Shown here piece by piece: positions 25,196 to 33,585 of a DNA stretch of 64,000 nt. How positions within the stretch are numbered: the stretch's first letter is position 1; every line of letters starts with the position of its first letter. The stretch comes from Exiguobacterium sp. TNDT2 (GTDB lineage Bacteria > Bacillota > Bacilli > Exiguobacteriales > Exiguobacteriaceae), in NCBI RefSeq assembly GCF_003331145.1, contig NZ_QLVE01000006.1, positions 1 to 64,000 on the forward strand, given 5' to 3'. The notes under the pieces are model-generated. The model was not told the origin of the DNA. It made no database searches and worked only from the letters and a program-made list of their open reading frames with translations. A program made the translations under genes and the position numbers.

Positions 25196-25264
25196 TTGTC
25201 ATACAAATTTCACAAGAGTAGAATAGGAGACAGAAAGCTATATTTGCATTTGAAAACGCTTTTA
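25196..25264 (+). promoter_or_regulatory. sdhCAB promoter and cre-like site
   Basis: TTGTCA (25196-25201), 17 nt and TAGAAT (25219-25224) form a sigma-A promoter. TGAAAACGCTTTTA (25251-25264) fits the CcpA cre consensus with one mismatch and lies within the expected transcribed leader, a roadblock position. Confidence 0.72.
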
Positions 25265-25272
25265 TTTACAAA

Positions 25273-25289
25273 ACGAGCCAAGGGCTCGT
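25273..25289 (+). promoter_or_regulatory. hairpin in the sdhC leader
   Basis: ACGAGCC and GGCTCGT form a perfect 7-bp stem over a 3-nt loop, ending 4 nt before the AAGGGGG ribosome site. It may stabilise the messenger or modulate access to the ribosome site. Confidence 0.6.
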
Positions 25290-25306
25290 ACAAAGGGGGA
25301 ACTAGA

Positions 25307-25924
25307 ATGGCAACGCGTCGTGACTATTTCAGTCGTAAAGTCCATTCGCTACTTGGGGTCATCCCAATCGGATTGTTTTTGATCGTTCACTTGTCGGTCA
25401 ACTACTATATCGTCGATGGGGTGGAATCGTTCAACAAGGCAGCAAAATTTATGGGGAGCTTACCGTATTTGTACTTCCTTGAAGTGACGGTCATCGCCTT
25501 GCCGATGATTTTCCACGGGGTATACGGCGTGTACTACGCGTTTCTCGGTTCGATTAACACGAACCGTTACTCGTACGCCCGTAACTGGATGTACATGCTC
25601 CAACGCTTCACGGGCGTCTTCCTCGTCATCTTCATCGCATGGCACGTTTGGGAAACGCGCTTGGCGAAGTTGCGTGGCGTCGAGGTAAATGCGGAGATGA
25701 TGCAAAACATCGTCGACAATCCGCTCATGCTCATCTTCTACATAGTCGGGATCCTCTCGGCTACGTTCCACTTCGCGAACGGTCTCTGGTCGTTTGCCAT
25801 CACGTGGGGGATCACACAGTCGCCTCGTTCACAGCGCTTCATGAGCTATGTCTCAGGCGTCGTCTTCTTGGCACTATCTTTTGTCGGCATCCGTTCAATC
25901 TTGACGTTCGCGGGCATCTTGTAA
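25307..25924 (+). CDS. sdhC: succinate dehydrogenase cytochrome b558 subunit
   Basis: This 205-aa membrane anchor of complex II has five membrane helices and conserved heme-ligand histidines, for example in the first helix (IVHLSVNYYI), the second (IFHGVYGVYY), the third (IAWHVWETR) and the fourth (TFHFANGLW). It passes electrons to menaquinone. The ATG at 25307 follows AAGGGGGAAC. The gene order sdhC-sdhA-sdhB is that of B. subtilis. Confidence 0.96.
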   Translation: MATRRDYFSRKVHSLLGVIPIGLFLIVHLSVNYYIVDGVESFNKAAKFMGSLPYLYFLEVTVIALPMIFHGVYGVYYAFLGSINTNRYSYARNWMYMLQRFTGVFLVIFIAWHVWETRLAKLRGVEVNAEMMQNIVDNPLMLIFYIVGILSATFHFANGLWSFAITWGITQSPRSQRFMSYVSGVVFLALSFVGIRSILTFAGIL

Positions 25925-25940
25925 TTAGGGGGAAAAGTTC

Positions 25941-27698
25941 ATGGCAAATCAAAGTTTGATCGTCATCGGTGGCGGTCTGGCTGGACTCATGGCGACAATC
26001 AAGTCGGCTGAGATGGGTGTTCCGGTAAAACTATTCTCGCTTGTACCGGTCAAGCGTTCACATTCAGTTTGTGCACAAGGCGGCATCAACGGTGCCGTCA
26101 ACACGAAAGGGGAAGGGGATTCTCCTTGGCAACACTTTGATGACACGGTCTATGGGGGCGACTTCCTCGCCAACCAACCGCCGGTCCAAAAGATGGCGGA
26201 AGCGGCACCGAAGATCATCCACATGTTCGACCGCATGGGCGTCATGTTCAACCGGACGCCAGAAGGTCTTCTCGACTTCCGTCGTTTCGGCGGCACGCTC
26301 CATCACCGTACGGCTTACGCCGGTGCGACGACGGGGCAACAGCTCCTGTACGCACTAGACGAGCAGGTTCGTCGCTACGAGGCGCAAGGGCTCGTCGAGA
26401 AATATGAGGGCTGGGAGTTCCTCCGGGCCATCATCGATGAAGCAGGTGTGTGCCGTGGTGCGGTCTGTCAGGATTTGCGCTCGATGGAAATTAAAGCGTT
26501 CCCATCGGACGCGGTCATCCTCGCGACAGGCGGCCCAGGTGTCATCTTCGGTAAGTCGACCAACTCGGTCATCAACACCGGCCAAGCGGCTGGAGCGGTC
26601 TATCGTCAAGGGGCGGTGTACGCGAACGGTGAGTTCATCCAAATCCACCCGACGGCGATCCCGGGGGACGACAAGCTTCGTCTCATGAGTGAGTCGGCAC
26701 GCGGTGAGGGTGGACGCGTTTGGACGTATAAAGACGGCAAACCATGGTACTTCCTTGAAGAGAAGTATCCGGCTTACGGGAACCTCGTGCCGCGTGATAT
26801 CGCGACGCGTGAAATTTTCGATGTCTGCGTCAACCAAAAGCTCGGCGTCAACGGCGAGAACATGGTGTACCTCGATTTGTCGCATAAAGACTCGAAAGAG
26901 CTCGACATCAAGCTCGGCGGGATCCTTGAGATTTACGAGAAGTTCGTCGGCGACGATCCACGAAAAGTCCCGATGAAGATCTTCCCGGCCGTTCACTATT
27001 CGATGGGCGGACTCTGGGTCGACTACGATCAGATGACAAACATCCCAGGCTTGTTCGCAGCCGGTGAGTGCGATTACTCGATGCACGGTGCGAACCGTCT
27101 CGGGGCCAACTCGCTCCTCTCAGCCGTATACGGCGGGATGGAAGCCGGTCCATCGGCCGTTCACTACATGCGCGGTCTCGACCAGGCGACAGAGAGCGTG
27201 CCAGAAGCGCTCTTCAACTTCAACGAACGTGAAGAAATCGAGCGGTTCAACGATATCCTCGCGATGGACGGTACGGAAAACGCGTATCAAATCCACCGTG
27301 AGCTCGGTGAACTCATGACCGACAACGTCACGGTCGTTCGTTACAACGACAAGCTCGAAGCGACGGATCTCAAACTCCGTGAGCTTCGTGAACGCTATCA
27401 CAACATCTCCGCGACCGATACGGCCCGCTGGAGCAACCAAGGGGCATCGTTCATCCGACAACTCGACCACATGCTCGACCTCGCGCGCGTCATCACGCTT
27501 GGCGCTTTGAAACGCGACGAGAGCCGTGGCGCTCATTACAAACCGGACTTCCCGGAACGTGATGACGACAAGTTCATGAAGACGACGATGGCACGTTATG
27601 ACAATGGGGAAGTCGATATCTCGTACGAAGAAATCGACGTTTCGTTAATCCCGCCACGTAAACGGGATTACTCGAAGAAAGGGGCGAAGACGAAATGA
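25941..27698 (+). CDS. sdhA: succinate dehydrogenase flavoprotein subunit
   Basis: This 585-aa catalytic subunit has the FAD-binding GGGLAGLMATIKSAEMG at about residues 10-26. SHSVCAQGGINGAVN (about 40-54) carries the FAD-linking and substrate-loop residues, and HPTAIPG and GGLWVDYDQMT lie further on. It oxidises succinate to fumarate in the TCA cycle. It overlaps sdhB by 4 nt (ATGA). Confidence 0.97.
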   Translation: MANQSLIVIGGGLAGLMATIKSAEMGVPVKLFSLVPVKRSHSVCAQGGINGAVNTKGEGDSPWQHFDDTVYGGDFLANQPPVQKMAEAAPKIIHMFDRMGVMFNRTPEGLLDFRRFGGTLHHRTAYAGATTGQQLLYALDEQVRRYEAQGLVEKYEGWEFLRAIIDEAGVCRGAVCQDLRSMEIKAFPSDAVILATGGPGVIFGKSTNSVINTGQAAGAVYRQGAVYANGEFIQIHPTAIPGDDKLRLMSESARGEGGRVWTYKDGKPWYFLEEKYPAYGNLVPRDIATREIFDVCVNQKLGVNGENMVYLDLSHKDSKELDIKLGGILEIYEKFVGDDPRKVPMKIFPAVHYSMGGLWVDYDQMTNIPGLFAAGECDYSMHGANRLGANSLLSAVYGGMEAGPSAVHYMRGLDQATESVPEALFNFNEREEIERFNDILAMDGTENAYQIHRELGELMTDNVTVVRYNDKLEATDLKLRELRERYHNISATDTARWSNQGASFIRQLDHMLDLARVITLGALKRDESRGAHYKPDFPERDDDKFMKTTMARYDNGEVDISYEEIDVSLIPPRKRDYSKKGAKTK

Positions 27699-28495
27699 CG
27701 ACGCCGATGCAAGCAGATCAAAAAGACATTCGTTTTATCATTGAACGTCAGGACGGTCCGGATCAACCGACCTACACGGAAGAGTTCACCGTCCCGTACC
27801 GTCCGAATATGAACGTCATCTCGGCGCTGATGGAAATCCGCCGGAACCCGGTCAATGCGAACGGGGACAAGACGACACCGATCAACTGGGATATGAACTG
27901 TCTCGAGGAAGTGTGTGGTGCTTGTTCGATGATCATCAACGGCAAGCCGCGCCAGTCGTGTACGGCGCTCGTCGACAAGCTCGAGCAACCGATCCGACTG
28001 GCTCCAATGAAGACGTTCCCGGTCATTCGCGACCTTCAAGTCGACCGTCAGCGTATGTTCGACGCGTTGAAAAAAGTGAAGGCATGGGTTCCGATTGACG
28101 GGACGTACGATCTCGGACCAGGACCACGGATGCCAGAGAACAAACGTCAATGGGCGTATGAACTATCGAAATGTATGACGTGTGGTGTCTGCCTCGAGGC
28201 GTGCCCGAACGTCAACGACAAGTCGAGCTTCATCGGACCGGCCGCAATCTCACAAGTCCGCCTCTTCAATTCGCATCCGACTGGCGCCTTCCACGCAGAA
28301 GACCGTCTCGAAGCGCTCATGGAAGACGGCGGCCTCGCACAGTGCGGAAACGCACAAAACTGTGTCGAGGTTTGTCCGAAAGGCATCCCGCTCACGACGT
28401 CAATCGCCGCGATGAACCGTCAAACGACGCTTCACTCGTTTAAATCGTTCTTCGGAAGCGACAAAGGCCGCACCGGTTCTGCGGTCGAGGCGTAA
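27695..28495 (+). CDS. sdhB: succinate dehydrogenase iron-sulfur subunit
   Basis: This 266-aa subunit carries three iron-sulfur clusters. The [2Fe-2S] cysteines lie in CLEEVCGACSMIINGKPRQSC (about residues 69-89) and the ferredoxin-type cysteines in CMTCGVCLEACP (about 159-170) and CVEVCPKG. It transfers electrons from the SdhA flavin to SdhC heme and quinone. It is translationally coupled to sdhA. Confidence 0.97.
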   Translation: MTTPMQADQKDIRFIIERQDGPDQPTYTEEFTVPYRPNMNVISALMEIRRNPVNANGDKTTPINWDMNCLEEVCGACSMIINGKPRQSCTALVDKLEQPIRLAPMKTFPVIRDLQVDRQRMFDALKKVKAWVPIDGTYDLGPGPRMPENKRQWAYELSKCMTCGVCLEACPNVNDKSSFIGPAAISQVRLFNSHPTGAFHAEDRLEALMEDGGLAQCGNAQNCVEVCPKGIPLTTSIAAMNRQTTLHSFKSFFGSDKGRTGSAVEA

Positions 28496-28504
28496 GGGCT
28501 GCAG

Positions 28505-28945
28505 ATGACGAAGTACTTCCGGGAAGCCGATTGGGAAACACGTGTCAGAGCAGGGGTCGCGCTAGATGTCAAAGTCCGATTCTCAGAGTGCGACCCGTAC
28601 GGTCATATGAACAATACGATTCCGTTCATCTATTTCGAGGACGCGCGAATCGAGTTGCTTGAAGCGACAGGATTTTCGTTGAAAGACGGGTTCGTCGTCG
28701 TGGCGGATGCCCAGTGTGACTACGTCCGCCAGGTGATGCCGCGCCAATCGATCAAGGTGTATGCCAATGTCTTGACGGTCGGAAACACTTCATGTGATAT
28801 TCATTACGGGGCATATGATGGAGACCAGCTTATGTTCGCGGGGCGCACGAGTCTCGTGCACTTGTCAAAAACCGGTCGTCCGACCGAATGGACTCCAGAA
28901 TATAAAAATCGCTTGCAGAATTATTGCGAATCCGCTATCATTTGA
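28505..28945 (+). CDS. ysmA: acyl-CoA thioesterase (hotdog fold)
   Basis: This 146-aa protein has the 4-hydroxybenzoyl-CoA thioesterase-type motif VRFSECDPYGHMNNTIPFIYFEDARIE (near residues 25-51), with the catalytic aspartate in DPYGHMNN. It is the counterpart of B. subtilis ysmA, which also follows sdhB. The substrate is unknown. It starts 10 nt after sdhB and is probably co-transcribed. Confidence 0.88.
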   Translation: MTKYFREADWETRVRAGVALDVKVRFSECDPYGHMNNTIPFIYFEDARIELLEATGFSLKDGFVVVADAQCDYVRQVMPRQSIKVYANVLTVGNTSCDIHYGAYDGDQLMFAGRTSLVHLSKTGRPTEWTPEYKNRLQNYCESAII

Positions 28946-29016
28946 TAATGAGTTCACAAACAATTATTCGGCAGGTCCGCCTGTAGAATTGAAATTTGAA
29001 GGGAGACTATCACGTC

Positions 29017-29280
29017 ATGGAAAAAACGTTCACAGTCGTTGCAGATTCAGGAATTCACGCTCGTCCAGCTACACAGTTGGTTAACACAGCTTCTAAGTTC
29101 CAATCAGATATCAACCTTGAGTACAACGGTAAGACAGTAAACCTCAAGTCAATCATGGGTGTTCTTTCACTCGGAATCGCTAAAGATTCTACAATCAAAA
29201 TCACTGCAGCTGGTGACGATGCAGAAGAAGCGGTTAACACGCTTTCTGACATGCTCACAAGCGAAGGTCTTGCTCAGTAA
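29017..29280 (+). CDS. ptsH: phosphocarrier protein HPr
   Basis: This 87-aa phosphocarrier takes phosphate from enzyme I on His14 (GIHARPA) and passes it to PTS sugar permeases. Ser45 (LKSIMGV) is the HPr-kinase site that recruits CcpA. Sequence and length agree with Bacillus HPr. Codon use is strongly biased, as in highly expressed genes. AAGGGAG lies before the ATG at 29017. The gene is not followed by ptsI, unlike the usual ptsHI pair, but sits between ysmA and racE with its own terminator. Confidence 0.97.
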   Translation: MEKTFTVVADSGIHARPATQLVNTASKFQSDINLEYNGKTVNLKSIMGVLSLGIAKDSTIKITAAGDDAEEAVNTLSDMLTSEGLAQ

Positions 29281-29289
29281 TTGAGCGAC

Positions 29290-29324
29290 GGACGAGGCGG
29301 CCAATCGGCTACCTCGTCTTTTTT
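29290..29324 (+). terminator. rho-independent terminator of ptsH
   Basis: GACGAGG pairs with CCTCGTC, with an inner GCC/GGC, followed by six Ts. Confidence 0.92.
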
Positions 29325-29396
29325 GTTTGTCACGAGACCGTTTCTTTTTCAGAATCGGCTTTTTTGGTAAGATAGATGGGAATGGAAGTGATGATC

Positions 29397-30203
29397 ATGA
29401 AACGAGCGATTGGAGTACTCGATTCAGGAGTTGGCGGTTTGACGGTGGTCAAAGAACTGATGCGCCAACTACCGAAAGAAGAAATTATCTATATCGGCGA
29501 CACGGAACGGTGCCCGTATGGCCCGCGTCCGCACGATGAGATTGAAGCCTATACGTGGGAACTGATCGAGTTCCTGTTAAGTAAAAATGTGAAGATGATC
29601 GTCATCGCCTGCAACACGGCGACGGCGGTCGTCTTGAAAGAAGCTCGCAAACGCCTCAATATCCCGGTCATCGGCGTCATCGACCCGGGGGCCCGGGCGG
29701 CCGTCAAAGGGACGCGCAACAAGCATATCGGTGTCATCGGCACGAAGATGACGATCGAGAGCGACTCGTACGAGACGGCGCTCCGGCACGTGGCCGGCGA
29801 AATCGATGTGTATTCGCTCGCTTGTCCGCCGTTCGTCCCGCTCGTCGAAGCCGGAGAACTCGACGGGGAACGCGTCCGCGATATCGTCGCTGAGACGATC
29901 CGCCCGCTCCAGTCGTCCGCGATGGACACGCTCATTCTCGGCTGTACACACTATCCGCTGCTCGCACCGGTCATTCAAGACGTCGTCGGACCTGACGTCC
30001 ATTTGATCTCATCCGGTGACGAGACGGCGCTCGAAGTGGCCGCGATTTTGGATTTCAAAGAGCTCGAGAATGATTTGGACACGGTCCCGGTGCACCGGTT
30101 TTATGCGACCGGGGACGTCGTCATCTTTGACCGTTTGGCGACAGAGTGGCTCGGTCAACCCGTGCGAGCGGAGAAAGTAGAGGTGTCTGGTGTCGATGCG
30201 TAA
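29397..30203 (+). CDS. racE: glutamate racemase
   Basis: This 268-aa cofactor-independent racemase makes D-glutamate for peptidoglycan. It shows [16 protein letters not shown] (about residues 5-20) with the first catalytic region, [12 protein letters not shown] with one catalytic cysteine (about 70-81) and GCTHYPLL with the other (about 181-188). The ATG at 29397 has GGAAGTG upstream; earlier in-frame ATGs are less well placed. The order racE-rph-rdgB-ysnB is as in B. subtilis without gerE and gerM. Confidence 0.95.
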   Translation: MKRAIGVLDSGVGGLTVVKELMRQLPKEEIIYIGDTERCPYGPRPHDEIEAYTWELIEFLLSKNVKMIVIACNTATAVVLKEARKRLNIPVIGVIDPGARAAVKGTRNKHIGVIGTKMTIESDSYETALRHVAGEIDVYSLACPPFVPLVEAGELDGERVRDIVAETIRPLQSSAMDTLILGCTHYPLLAPVIQDVVGPDVHLISSGDETALEVAAILDFKELENDLDTVPVHRFYATGDVVIFDRLATEWLGQPVRAEKVEVSGVDA

Positions 30204-30945
30204 CGAAAGACAACAGGACGAGCTCCGGCCCGTCGAGATCGTTCCCCATGTGAATAAACATGCGGAAGGGTCGGTCCTCATCTCGATCGGGGACACGAAA
30301 GTCATCTGTACGGCGACCGTCGAAGAACGCGTCCCGAACTTCTTGCGCGGCAAGAAGCAAGGCTGGATTAACGCCGAGTACGCCATGCTCCCACGTGCGA
30401 CCGGTAACCGTACGGTCCGCGAATCGGTCCGCGGCAAACAATCGGGCCGGACGATGGAGATTCAACGGTTAATCTCGCGGTCGCTCCGTTCGGTCGTCGA
30501 TTTGGAACGGCTCGGTGAACGGACGATTTGGATTGACTGTGACGTCATCCAAGCGGACGGTGGCACGCGCACGGCCTCGATTACGGGCGGCTTCTGTGCC
30601 CTCGTCCTCGCGGTCGACGCACTCATCCGCCAAGGCAAGCTCGACGACACGCCGATCAAAGAAGGCGTCGCCGCTATCTCGGTCGGACGGACCGATGAGC
30701 TGCTTCTCGACTTGAACTACGAAGAAGACGCCGCGGCCGAGGTCGACATGAACGTCGTCATGACGGCGAGCGGACGTTTCGTCGAAGTGCAAGGCACGGG
30801 GGAAGAAGCGACGTTCACGTTGCTCGAGATGAACGAGATGCTCCACATGGCCCAAAATGGAATCGAGACGCTGTTCAAAGCGGCCGAAGACGCGCTCGGT
30901 GCCTCCTGGTGGTATGTCGGGGAACAATTGGAGGAAACGACATGA
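30196..30945 (+). CDS. rph: ribonuclease PH
   Basis: This 249-aa phosphate-dependent 3'-5' exoribonuclease trims tRNA 3' ends. It has [20 protein letters not shown] at the start, [15 protein letters not shown] (near residues 85-99) and [19 protein letters not shown] (near 111-129). The ATG at 30196 gives the standard N-terminus; a GTG at 30190 is possible. It overlaps racE by 8 nt and rdgB by 4 nt. Confidence 0.95.
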   Translation: MRNERQQDELRPVEIVPHVNKHAEGSVLISIGDTKVICTATVEERVPNFLRGKKQGWINAEYAMLPRATGNRTVRESVRGKQSGRTMEIQRLISRSLRSVVDLERLGERTIWIDCDVIQADGGTRTASITGGFCALVLAVDALIRQGKLDDTPIKEGVAAISVGRTDELLLDLNYEEDAAAEVDMNVVMTASGRFVEVQGTGEEATFTLLEMNEMLHMAQNGIETLFKAAEDALGASWWYVGEQLEETT

Positions 30946-31532
30946 AACTCATCGTCGCAACACGCAATCAAGGAAAAGTCGCAGAAATCGAAGGGATGCT
31001 CACGCCGCTCGGCTTCGAAGTCGAATCGCTCTTGGATTACCCGGACGCACCGGAGACGGACGAGACGGGTACGACGTTCGAAGCGAACGCCGAGCTGAAG
31101 GCGACCGAGGCGGCCCGCTATTTCGGCCACGCCGTCCTCGCGGATGATTCAGGGCTCGAAGTCGACGCGCTCGATGGGGCGCCCGGTGTCTATTCGGCCC
31201 GCTTCGCCGGACCGGAGAAGTCGGACGAGGCGAACAACGCGCTTCTTCTCGAGAAGTTGAACGGGGCGACCGACCGGACGGCACGCTTTATTTGTGCCCT
31301 CTGTCTGGCCAAACCAACCGGAGAGACGTTGACGGTACGCGGTACGATTGAAGGGACGATCGGCTACGCGCCGCACGGGGAGAATGGTTTCGGTTACGAC
31401 CCGCTCTTCATCGTCCCGTCGCTTCATAAGACGGCGGCAGAACTTGAACGCGACGAAAAGGCGGCGGTCAGTCACCGCGGTCAAGCACTACGAAAGTTAG
31501 AGGCAGAAATTATTCCGTTTATGGAGGGGTGA
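30942..31532 (+). CDS. rdgB: XTP/dITP pyrophosphatase (Ham1/RdgB family)
   Basis: This 196-aa house-cleaning enzyme hydrolyses dITP, XTP and ITP to monophosphates. The N-terminal [16 protein letters not shown], the [24 protein letters not shown] segment (near residues 67-90) and [13 protein letters not shown] are all family signatures. The ATG at 30942 has GGAGG upstream and overlaps the rph stop; upstream in-frame starts lie inside rph. Confidence 0.96.
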   Translation: MKLIVATRNQGKVAEIEGMLTPLGFEVESLLDYPDAPETDETGTTFEANAELKATEAARYFGHAVLADDSGLEVDALDGAPGVYSARFAGPEKSDEANNALLLEKLNGATDRTARFICALCLAKPTGETLTVRGTIEGTIGYAPHGENGFGYDPLFIVPSLHKTAAELERDEKAAVSHRGQALRKLEAEIIPFMEG

Positions 31533-31537
31533 CCTGT

Positions 31538-32050
31538 ATGCGTTTTCTCGTAGTCAGTGACAGTCACGGATTGACAGAAGAACTAGCGATCATCTTCAAC
31601 CGGCACGAACAAGAAATCGATGACGCGTTCCATTGTGGGGATTCCCAGCTCGCGCTCGTCGATGAACATCTGCTCCCGTATCGTACGGTGCGGGGTAATT
31701 GCGACTTCGGCGGCGACTTGCCGCTCGAGCGAATCGAGGAGACGGCTGAAGGGACGATTCTCATCGTCCACGGGCATCACCACGACGTGAAGTACGACTT
31801 GAACCGGTTGCGTTACCGGGCTGAAGAGGTCGGGGCGAACGTCGTTTTGTTCGGCCACTCGCACGTCGCCGGAGCATTGATTGAGGACGGGGTGCTCTAT
31901 GTGAACCCGGGCTCGATTCGGATGCCGCGTGGACGGAGTGACAAGACGTATGTACTGATGGATCTCGAGAACGGACAGGCCACGGTCCGCTTTTATCGGT
32001 CAGAGGACGGTTCGGCCGTCGAGGATCTCGATGTGAGCGGAAAGCTGTGA
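31538..32050 (+). CDS. ysnB: YfcE/MJ0936-family metallophosphodiesterase
   Basis: This 170-aa metallophosphoesterase has metal-ligand motifs VSDSHG (near residues 5-10), CGD and GNCD (near 36-62), and HGHHHD and FGHSHVA (near 80-113), the calcineurin-like set. It matches B. subtilis YsnB. Natural substrates are uncertain. The ATG at 31538 has GGAGGGG about 8 nt upstream. It ends the racE-rph-rdgB-ysnB operon. Confidence 0.92.
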   Translation: MRFLVVSDSHGLTEELAIIFNRHEQEIDDAFHCGDSQLALVDEHLLPYRTVRGNCDFGGDLPLERIEETAEGTILIVHGHHHDVKYDLNRLRYRAEEVGANVVLFGHSHVAGALIEDGVLYVNPGSIRMPRGRSDKTYVLMDLENGQATVRFYRSEDGSAVEDLDVSGKL

Positions 32051-32068
32051 CGGAATGAAAAGAAGGAA

Positions 32069-32097
32069 TTGACAGCAAACCATTTTTCTATTATAGT
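32069..32097 (+). promoter_or_regulatory. promoter of the intron-containing tRNA-Arg gene
   Basis: TTGACA (32069-32074), a 17-nt spacer and TATAGT (32092-32097) lie 12 nt upstream of the mature tRNA 5' end. Confidence 0.85.
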
Positions 32098-32109
32098 TTT
32101 CTTGTCAAT

Positions 32110-32469
32110 GTCCCAATAGCTCAGCTGGATAGAGCAACGCCCTTCAAGACAAATAGGAGCCTTTATAGGGAAACAGAAACCTATAGAGTGGACGACACTA
32201 TATCGGTGAAGCCTTAACAGATCATGCTGATGGTAATACCGAGGAAACTTATTTCCTTTCGAGGACAAGACGGTTCGAAGGACTAAAGGTCATCCTTTAG
32301 AGGTAGAGCCGTTGAAGGAGCAGTTTGCTCGTGAGGTTCCGTAGAGACTACACGTGTCGCACCTGAAACGGTGAAGATATAGTCCAGACTACAAACAACA
32401 CACGTTGGTGGCGAAAGCCATGGTGGTAAGCTAAGGCGTCGGTCGGGGGTTCGAATCCCTCTTGGGACA
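32110..32469 (+). tRNA. tRNA-Arg(UCU) interrupted by a group I intron
   Basis: The 5' exon (32110-32144) gives acceptor GTCCCAA, D-stem GCTC/GAGC, anticodon stem ACGCC and loop bases C32, U33, U34. The 3' exon (32431-32469) supplies C35, U36, A37, A38, stem GGCGT, variable loop, T-arm with TTCGAAT, acceptor TTGGGAC and discriminator A. Joined, they form a regular 74-nt tRNA with loop CUUCUAA, anticodon UCU. CCA is not encoded. The two halves make a complete cloverleaf only if 32145-32430 is removed. The tRNA decodes AGA/AGG. It stands alone with its own promoter and terminator. Confidence 0.95.
32145..32430 (+). ncRNA. group I self-splicing intron in tRNA-Arg(UCU)
   Basis: The intron is 286 nt, follows U34 and ends in a G (32430), as group I introns do. 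The guide UAGGAG (32154-32159) pairs by GAG with exon CUU (P1, with the G-U at the splice site) and by UAG with exon CUA (P10). P2 is CTTTATAGG (32161-32169) with CCTATAGAG (32180-32188). P3 is CGACAC (32193-32198) with GTGTCG (32354-32359). P7 is GACTA (32346-32350) with TAGTC (32380-32384), P8 is CACC (32360-32363) with GGTG (32370-32373), and AAGATATAGTCC is the usual core segment. A GAAA tetraloop hairpin lies near 32408-32420. No endonuclease frame is present. It resembles the cyanobacterial tRNA-Leu intron class (IC3). Confidence 0.93.
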
Positions 32470-32484
32470 CTTCCATTTAAAATA

Positions 32485-32516
32485 GAGATAGCCTCCACGG
32501 AGGTTGTCTCTTTTTT
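32485..32516 (+). terminator. rho-independent terminator of the tRNA gene
   Basis: GAGATAGCCTCC pairs with GGAGGTTGTCTC (G-U pairs tolerated) and is followed by six Ts. Confidence 0.9.
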
Positions 32517-32591
32517 CGTTTTTCGGGGTATTGATTGACAACGAATCGATTCCTAAAGGAAGATGAAGAGGAGTGGAAAGGGTGTGGGGAG

Positions 32592-33497
32592 ATGGCAAAA
32601 GAGCAAGCGTACCCGTTTCCAGGGAACCGGTCGCGGCTTCAGAAGATGATTCAAGAGGCAGACGCGGCCGGGGAACGGCAACGGGTCGAACCGATTCTAT
32701 GGGATTGGTATGCGGCAGTGCCCGGCGATTCATTTATTTTCATGGAAATATTCCAATGTCTGATGGAGCGTCCGGAAGAACCGGAGACGGTGGAGAAACT
32801 CGAAGAGCTCGTCACGACACAGATTCATGAAGCAGAAGAACCTGCAACCGGGGGGCTTCAAATCGCCCAGTATTACATCATGCGTGACCAACCGTTCGAG
32901 GCGGCCCATTGGATCAATCTCTATCTTGAGTGGCAAGAAAAGACCGACCACGTCAACACGCAAGCCCATCAAGTGCTGCAAGTGTTGAAGTTGACCGAGT
33001 TCCCGGCTGCGATCGCCAAAGTGAAGCGGATCTTACATCTAGGCGGAATCGGCGAGCAAATCGAGACGCTCGAACACGTTCATTTCAATATCGATGACGT
33101 CCTCGACAACGTCTTGAAAGAGCTCCTCGTCGCGGAACGGCCGAAGTTGATGAAGTTGATCGTGCTCCAAAAAGCGTTCGACGAGTTGCCGGTCATCGAA
33201 TGGACGGACCTCGGGACACGGCATCGCTTGACGCAAGACGAGGCGACCGTGCATACGCAAGCGTGGGAAGCGATGACCAATCAATTGCAGCGGGTCGTGT
33301 ATGGTGACGAGATCGCGACGCAGCTGCTCATGAACTACATGTATACGCACTACCCGTTCACACCGCGAGAAGCGTCTGACGTGGAGGCGGCGATCGGGCA
33401 GGCGAAAACGGCCATCTTGCAACATGAGGAAACGGACGGCCTCGCCGCGGAAATCCTTGAGGCGGACATGCGTTTCACCGAGGCGTTTCTAGACTAA
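32592..33497 (+). CDS. ysoA: YsoA-like tetratricopeptide-type protein
   Basis: This 301-aa, largely helical protein lacks a signal peptide and is cytosolic. Repeated helix pairs (AAVPGDSFIFMEIFQCL near residue 40, TGGLQIAQYYIMRDQPFEAAHWINL near 90) suggest TPR-like packing. B. subtilis ysoA, a TPR gene, is likewise directly upstream of tig. The ATG at 32592 has AAAGGG about 9 nt upstream; the TTG at 32535 is poorly supported. The molecular role is unknown. Confidence 0.75.
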   Translation: MAKEQAYPFPGNRSRLQKMIQEADAAGERQRVEPILWDWYAAVPGDSFIFMEIFQCLMERPEEPETVEKLEELVTTQIHEAEEPATGGLQIAQYYIMRDQPFEAAHWINLYLEWQEKTDHVNTQAHQVLQVLKLTEFPAAIAKVKRILHLGGIGEQIETLEHVHFNIDDVLDNVLKELLVAERPKLMKLIVLQKAFDELPVIEWTDLGTRHRLTQDEATVHTQAWEAMTNQLQRVVYGDEIATQLLMNYMYTHYPFTPREASDVEAAIGQAKTAILQHEETDGLAAEILEADMRFTEAFLD

Positions 33498-33501
33498 ATC
33501 C

Positions 33502-33532
33502 TTGTGTGCAGTCGCCGGATTTATGCTATAAT
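33502..33532 (+). promoter_or_regulatory. tig promoter with extended -10
   Basis: TGCTATAAT (33524-33532) is an extended -10 box. TTGTGT at 33502 is 19 nt upstream, long for a -35 but tolerable with an extended -10. Confidence 0.65.
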
Positions 33533-33585
33533 ACGGATTGTTGTACATTCTTGTACGTATAAACGAATTGTTGGAGGGACTTAGC

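Noticed and set aside
28942-28989. Promoter for ptsH made of TTGATA and TAGAAT-like boxes.
   Set aside because: No pair of boxes has acceptable spacing, so I did not call a promoter even though one is expected for such a highly expressed gene.
32283-32733. Minus-strand reading frames over the tRNA exon with peptides like GIRTPDRRL and RDSNPRP.
   Set aside because: These are the well-known false translations of the T-arm and acceptor of a tRNA gene; they overlap the 3' exon exactly.
33541-33558. Repeat of TTGTAC in the tig leader as a regulatory site.
   Set aside because: Two 6-mers four bases apart are too short to separate from chance.
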